From assembly GCA_011390365.1 (NCBI GenBank), contig JAABSM010000031.1:1-37965 (forward strand): 37,965 nucleotides of DNA. Direction: 5' to 3'. The notes beneath the pieces were generated by a model. That model ran no database searches. It was not told the DNA's origin and was given only the letters and a program-made list of their open reading frames with translations. Shown here one piece after another: positions 32,015 to 37,965 of the stretch; position 1 is the first letter of the stretch, and each line of letters starts with the position of its first letter. Both the position numbers and the translations under genes were made by a program. This stretch comes from Gammaproteobacteria bacterium. Its GTDB lineage: Bacteria > Pseudomonadota > Gammaproteobacteria > Chromatiales > Chromatiaceae.

Positions 32015-32515
32015 ATGAAACGATTGATTGCGACGCTGGCGGCTCTCTGCCTGGTCAGCGGTACACTTTGGGCGAGCGACGCCCCCGAGGTGGGGATGAG
32101 TGAAATCTCCCAGTCGGTGATCCGAATGAGCCTGGTGGACGGGGTTGGCGTGGAGGAGGCGGGGAGGGTGATGGTCTCCAAGGCGGCGGAGCTGAATCTG
32201 AAGCTGGTTGGTCGTCAGCCGCTTCATGAAGAGGTGCGTGCGCGGGGTATCGAGTCGCCACATCTGGAGGTATTCCAGTTTTGCGCTCCGGAAGACGCAG
32301 TGAAGATGGCGAGGATCAACCCCCTCTATTCGGTCTATATGCCCTGCCGCATCTCGCTGGTTGAAGATAGCGAGGGGAGGGCGTGGCTCTACATGCTCAA
32401 TCTCGATATGCTGATCAATAGCATTTCGTTGCCGGCTGACCTTCAGGCGATCGCGATACGTGTCAATCAGGCGATGCTTGCGGTGATGACCGCGGGGGCG
32501 ACCGGTGAGCTCTGA
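32015..32515 (+). CDS. DUF302 domain protein, exported
   Basis: This is a 166-residue protein with signal peptide (LIATLAALCLVSGTLWAS). The mature part is a DUF302-like alpha/beta domain: VFQFCAPEDAVKMARINPLY, then MPCRISLVEDSEGRAWLYML. DUF302 proteins occur beside cytochromes and thiosulfate-oxidation genes in sulfur-oxidising bacteria, which fits the diheme cytochrome upstream. AAGGGGGAAGG precedes the ATG at 32015; an in-frame ATG at 31997 is less likely. Function unknown. Confidence 0.8.
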   Translation: MKRLIATLAALCLVSGTLWASDAPEVGMSEISQSVIRMSLVDGVGVEEAGRVMVSKAAELNLKLVGRQPLHEEVRARGIESPHLEVFQFCAPEDAVKMARINPLYSVYMPCRISLVEDSEGRAWLYMLNLDMLINSISLPADLQAIAIRVNQAMLAVMTAGATGEL

Positions 32516-32694
32516 GACGGGTGTGGCGTCACCCCGACGCCGCGGCGACCCCGCACCCGCACGCGGACCTCAAGAGCCACGCCTTCAAGGTGACCGAGGA
32601 CAAAGGGGCGGGTAAAGGGGGCAGGAGTAGCCGCGCCCGGCATCTATCGGCGGGTTGGCCGAGCTCGGCTCGACGACCCAGCCAGGGGCTTGAT

Positions 32695-33755
<1,061 letters not shown>

Positions 33756-33759
<4 letters not shown>

Positions 33760-34640
33760 GCTTGTTTCCACTCTTCCATAACTTTTTGCAGGCCGATCCG
33801 CCAGTCGGGTTGGGGGATGGCGAGGTGTTGGGTGATCTTGTCGCAGGCGAGCACCGAATTGGCGGGGCGCGGCGCGGGGGTGGGGAAATCGGCGGTGGTG
33901 ATGGCGGTGACCTGGGGCATGCGTCCGATCATGCCCAGCTCCAGCGCCTTTTCACATACCGCGCTGGCGAAGCCGTGCCAGGTGGTGGCGGGCTGGCCGA
34001 TGTAGTGATAGGTCCCCCAGGGGATCGTCTCGCCCTTGTGATGACGCAGGGCGATGTTCAACAGGGTCGCGGCGATATCGCCGGCCCAAGTGGGGGCGCC
34101 ATGCTGGTCCGCCACCACCCTTAGCTCATCCCGTTCACCGGCGAGGCGCAACATGGTGCGGGCGAAGTTGTGGCCGTGGGCGCCGAAGACCCAGGCGACG
34201 CGCAGGGCGAGGTGCTGGGGGCAGTGTTGCGCCACCTTCTCATCCCCGGCCAGCTTGCTCTTGCCGTAGATGCTGACCGGGTTGGGTTCGTCCTGTTCGC
34301 GGTAGGGGTCGGGTTTCGCGCCGTCGAAGAGGTAGTCGGTGGAGATGTGCAGCAGCGGGATTCCAAGCTTGGCGCATGCCTGGGCCAGGTTGGCCGGGCC
34401 GTCGCGGTTGATGGCGTAGGCCAGGGTCTGTTCCTCTTCCGCCTTGTCTACCGCGGTGTAGGCGGCGGCGTTGATGACGCAATCGGGGTGCTGCTCGTTC
34501 ATCATCGCGGCGACCGCATCGCCGTCGGTGATGTCCAGCTCCTGCCGGTCGGTGGCGATCATCGTCAAATTCAAATCCGTCCCCTGACGGATCAGCTCAT
34601 GCCCCACCTGCCCAAGCGCGCCGGTAACCAGAATCTTCAT
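33756..34640 (-). CDS. rfbD: dTDP-4-dehydrorhamnose reductase
   Basis: This is a 294-residue SDR-type enzyme for the last step of dTDP-L-rhamnose synthesis, using NAD(P)H. It has the binding motif TGALGQVGHELI, the block DCVINAAAYTAVDKAEEE, and the catalytic YxxxK in YGKSKLAGDEKVA. The start overlaps the end of rfbC and its stop overlaps the rfbB start, so the four genes form one tightly coupled transcript. Confidence 0.96.
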
Positions 34641-35191
34641 GGGGTCGGGTACTCCGGTAGCTTGGTCTGATCGGCCAGCGGCGGGTTGGCGGCGTCCTTG
34701 TCCGAGAGACTCACGTCATCAATGGGCCAGTCGATGCCGATCGCCGGGTCGTTCCAGCGGATGCCCTGTTCCGATTGGGGATGGTAGTAGTCGGTGCACT
34801 TGTAGATGAAGTCGGCGCTCTCCGATAGCACCGCGAAGCCGTGGGCGAAGCCGGGGGGGACGTACATCATGCGCATGCCCTCCTCGTCGAGGATGCAGCC
34901 GTACCACTCGCCGAAGCGGGGGGAGCCTTTACGCACGTCGACGGCGACGTCGAAGACGCTGCCGCTGGCGACGCGGATCAGCTTGCCCTGGGGCTGTACC
35001 AGTTGGTAGTGGAGGCCGCGTAGCACGCCCTTGCGGGAGCGGGAGTGGTTGTCCTGGACGAAGCGGGCCGCGATGCCCGCCTCTTTCATGGTCTCCTCGC
35101 GATAGGTCTCGATGAAAAAACCGCGGTGGTCGCCGAATTTCTTGGGTTCGAAGACCACTACGCCGGGCAGGGGGGTGTGGATGATGTTCAT
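34637..35191 (-). CDS. rfbC: dTDP-4-dehydrorhamnose 3,5-epimerase
   Basis: This is a 184-residue cupin-fold epimerase that inverts C3 and C5 of the keto-sugar. Family blocks are FFIETYREETMKEAGI, FVQDNHSRSRKGVLRGLHYQ with the catalytic His, and YVPPGFAHGFAVLSESADF. The ATG at 35191 directly follows the rfbA stop (TGA then ATG), and the stop overlaps rfbD. Confidence 0.96.
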   Translation of the reverse strand: MNIIHTPLPGVVVFEPKKFGDHRGFFIETYREETMKEAGIAARFVQDNHSRSRKGVLRGLHYQLVQPQGKLIRVASGSVFDVAVDVRKGSPRFGEWYGCILDEEGMRMMYVPPGFAHGFAVLSESADFIYKCTDYYHPQSEQGIRWNDPAIGIDWPIDDVSLSDKDAANPPLADQTKLPEYPTP

Positions 35192-36073
35192 TCAGACAAT
35201 GCCGTGTTTGAGCAGGTTGAGCAGGTACTGGCCGTAACCGCTCTTCTTGAGCGGTGTCGCCAGGCGTTCCAGTTGTTCATCGCCGATGAAGCCCATGCGA
35301 TAGGCGATCTCCTCCGGGCAGGCGATCTTGAGCCCCTGGCGCTGTTCGATCACCTGGATGAAGTTGGAGGCGGCGAGCAGGGAGGCGTGGGTGCCGGTAT
35401 CGAGCCAGGCATAGCCCCGCCCCATCAGCTCCACGTTCAGCTGCCTCCGTTCCAGGTATACCCGGTTGAGGTCGGTGATCTCCAGCTCGCCGCGGGGCGA
35501 GGGTTTGATGCCCTTGGCGATCTCCACCACCTGGTTGTCATAGAAATAGAGGCCGGTGACCGCATAGTTGCTCTTCGGCTCAGGGGGCTTCTCCTCCAGC
35601 TCCAGGGCCTTGCCGGACTTGTCGAAGGAGACCACGCCGTAGCGCTCCGGGTCGGAGACGTAATAGCCGAAGACGGTGGCCCCCTGATCACGAGCGGCGG
35701 CGTTGCGTAGTCGCCCTTCCAGCCCATGGCCGTAGAAGATGTTGTCGCCGAGTACCAGGGTGACGTTGCTGTCGCCGCAAAACGATTCGCCGATCAGGAA
35801 GGCCTGGGCCAGTCCCTCCGGCTCGGGCTGCATCGCGTATTGCAGGTCGAGCCCCCACTCCGTGCCGTCACCCAGCAGATTGCGAAAGGCGGTCTGGTCC
35901 TGGGGGGTGGTGATGATCAGGATCTCCCGGATTCCCGCGAGCATGAGTACCGATAGCGGGTAGTAGATCATCGGCTTGTCGTAGACCGGCATCAGCTGCT
36001 TGCTGACTGACAGGGTCAATGGGTGCAGGCGGGTGCCGGATCCCCCGGCGAGGATGATTCCTTTTCGGTTCAT
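35192..36073 (-). CDS. rfbA: Glucose-1-phosphate thymidylyltransferase
   Basis: This 293-residue enzyme makes dTDP-glucose from dTTP and glucose 1-phosphate, the first step of the rhamnose pathway. It has [16 protein letters not shown], the substrate-contact [14 protein letters not shown], and the block [16 protein letters not shown] chose ATG 36073 because [11 protein letters not shown] is the family N terminus and the length is typical; the frame is open to 36136 but without a ribosome site. First gene of the minus-strand rfbACDB operon, divergent from nadB. Confidence 0.96.
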   Translation of the reverse strand: MNRKGIILAGGSGTRLHPLTLSVSKQLMPVYDKPMIYYPLSVLMLAGIREILIITTPQDQTAFRNLLGDGTEWGLDLQYAMQPEPEGLAQAFLIGESFCGDSNVTLVLGDNIFYGHGLEGRLRNAAARDQGATVFGYYVSDPERYGVVSFDKSGKALELEEKPPEPKSNYAVTGLYFYDNQVVEIAKGIKPSPRGELEITDLNRVYLERRQLNVELMGRGYAWLDTGTHASLLAASNFIQVIEQRQGLKIACPEEIAYRMGFIGDEQLERLATPLKKSGYGQYLLNLLKHGIV

Positions 36074-36453
36074 GGTGTTGGTTTCATGGGTTGTGTCAAG
36101 GTCGATGGTGGTGATGGTCTTGTTGTTCTGGAGCACCGATGGCGCGTATTATCCGCCATAGTTGTCCTGGCCGCGTGGGAACGACGGATGTTGGCATTCC
36201 CGCGAACTGAGGCGCATCACGTCCGCAACCGCCGTGCCCCAGCGAGGAGGTCTTCCGAATCGGCTCTTGCGCGCTGCGGGGCGGTGTTCACCGGCGCCTA
36301 TTCTAGCGACTGCAACGTCATTTTTCGACCTTTTATCCTGCCTTGCGAAAGATCCAAAACAGGGAGGTATGGGATTTTGTCGACCACGTACTTATAATCC
36401 TGTCTGGCATCGGTCGCGGACCGAGCGAACCACAGGAGTCTTTGAGCAAGCAA
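36074..36453. promoter_or_regulatory. Divergent rfbA-nadB intergenic region
   Basis: These 380 bases separate two divergent genes and must hold both promoters. A perfect TATAAT (36393-36398, plus strand) lies 56 bases before the nadB ATG, with no good -35 in front. On the minus strand GATAAT near 36151-36156 might serve rfbA with a weak -35. No repeat or other gene was seen. Confidence 0.5.

Positions 36454-37965
<1,512 letters not shown>

Overview
The window looks like the chromosome of a free-living or symbiotic gammaproteobacterium, probably from the Chromatiales / sulfur-oxidiser group. The reasons are high overall GC, the gene order ribBA-ribH-nusB-thiL-pgpA, an rfbACDB cluster beside nadB, and periplasmic c-type cytochromes. 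Species cannot be fixed from the sequence alone. No rRNA, tRNA, CRISPR array, transposase, phage gene or origin was seen.

Region 1 (1-6470, minus strand) is a membrane-lipid / oxidative-stress type operon. It starts at a sigma70-like promoter (6422-6449) bracketed by two palindromes. In transcription order it holds an FAD amine-oxidase-like protein, a DUF1365 protein, a cyclopropane-fatty-acid synthase family enzyme, a chalcone-isomerase-like secreted protein, a GPH-type MFS transporter, a DUF3833 lipoprotein and a short-chain dehydrogenase cut by the window edge. All junctions overlap by a few bases except one (2676-3129), which is filled by a run of strong hairpins.

Region 2 (about 6480-11890) is an accessory region: dispersed hairpin repeats, a small possibly frameshifted gene, a DUF1902 antitoxin with a frameshifted hicA, an intact VapBC-type pair, a very large Roc-COR (ROCO) GTPase whose first third is AT-rich and lacks leucine-rich repeats, and a solitary HicB-like protein. 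The ROCO gene is the best candidate here for an undescribed system.

Region 3 (11894-19402) is mainly housekeeping: a periplasmic glutathione peroxidase on the minus strand, then on the plus strand ribBA (GTP cyclohydrolase half apparently inactive), ribH, nusB, thiL, pgpA, a retropepsin-like aspartic protease, a NUDIX hydrolase and a translationally close pair of secreted proteins. A strong intrinsic terminator (19592-19625) follows. The stretch just before it has four AAGGA motifs and could be a CsrA-binding small RNA.

Region 4 (19794-28139) holds a soluble lytic transglycosylase, a small membrane protein, a small four-plus-cysteine protein, a glutamate dehydrogenase, a Tat-exported DUF362 protein with a NapH-NapG-like polyferredoxin, and a coiled-coil / PD-(D/E)XK nuclease-like protein.

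Region 5 (28140-37965) holds another copy of the hairpin repeat, a 712-residue TPR-like membrane protein of unknown role, a diheme cytochrome c, a DUF302 protein, the dTDP-L-rhamnose operon rfbA-rfbC-rfbD-rfbB on the minus strand, and the divergent nadB, which runs off the window.
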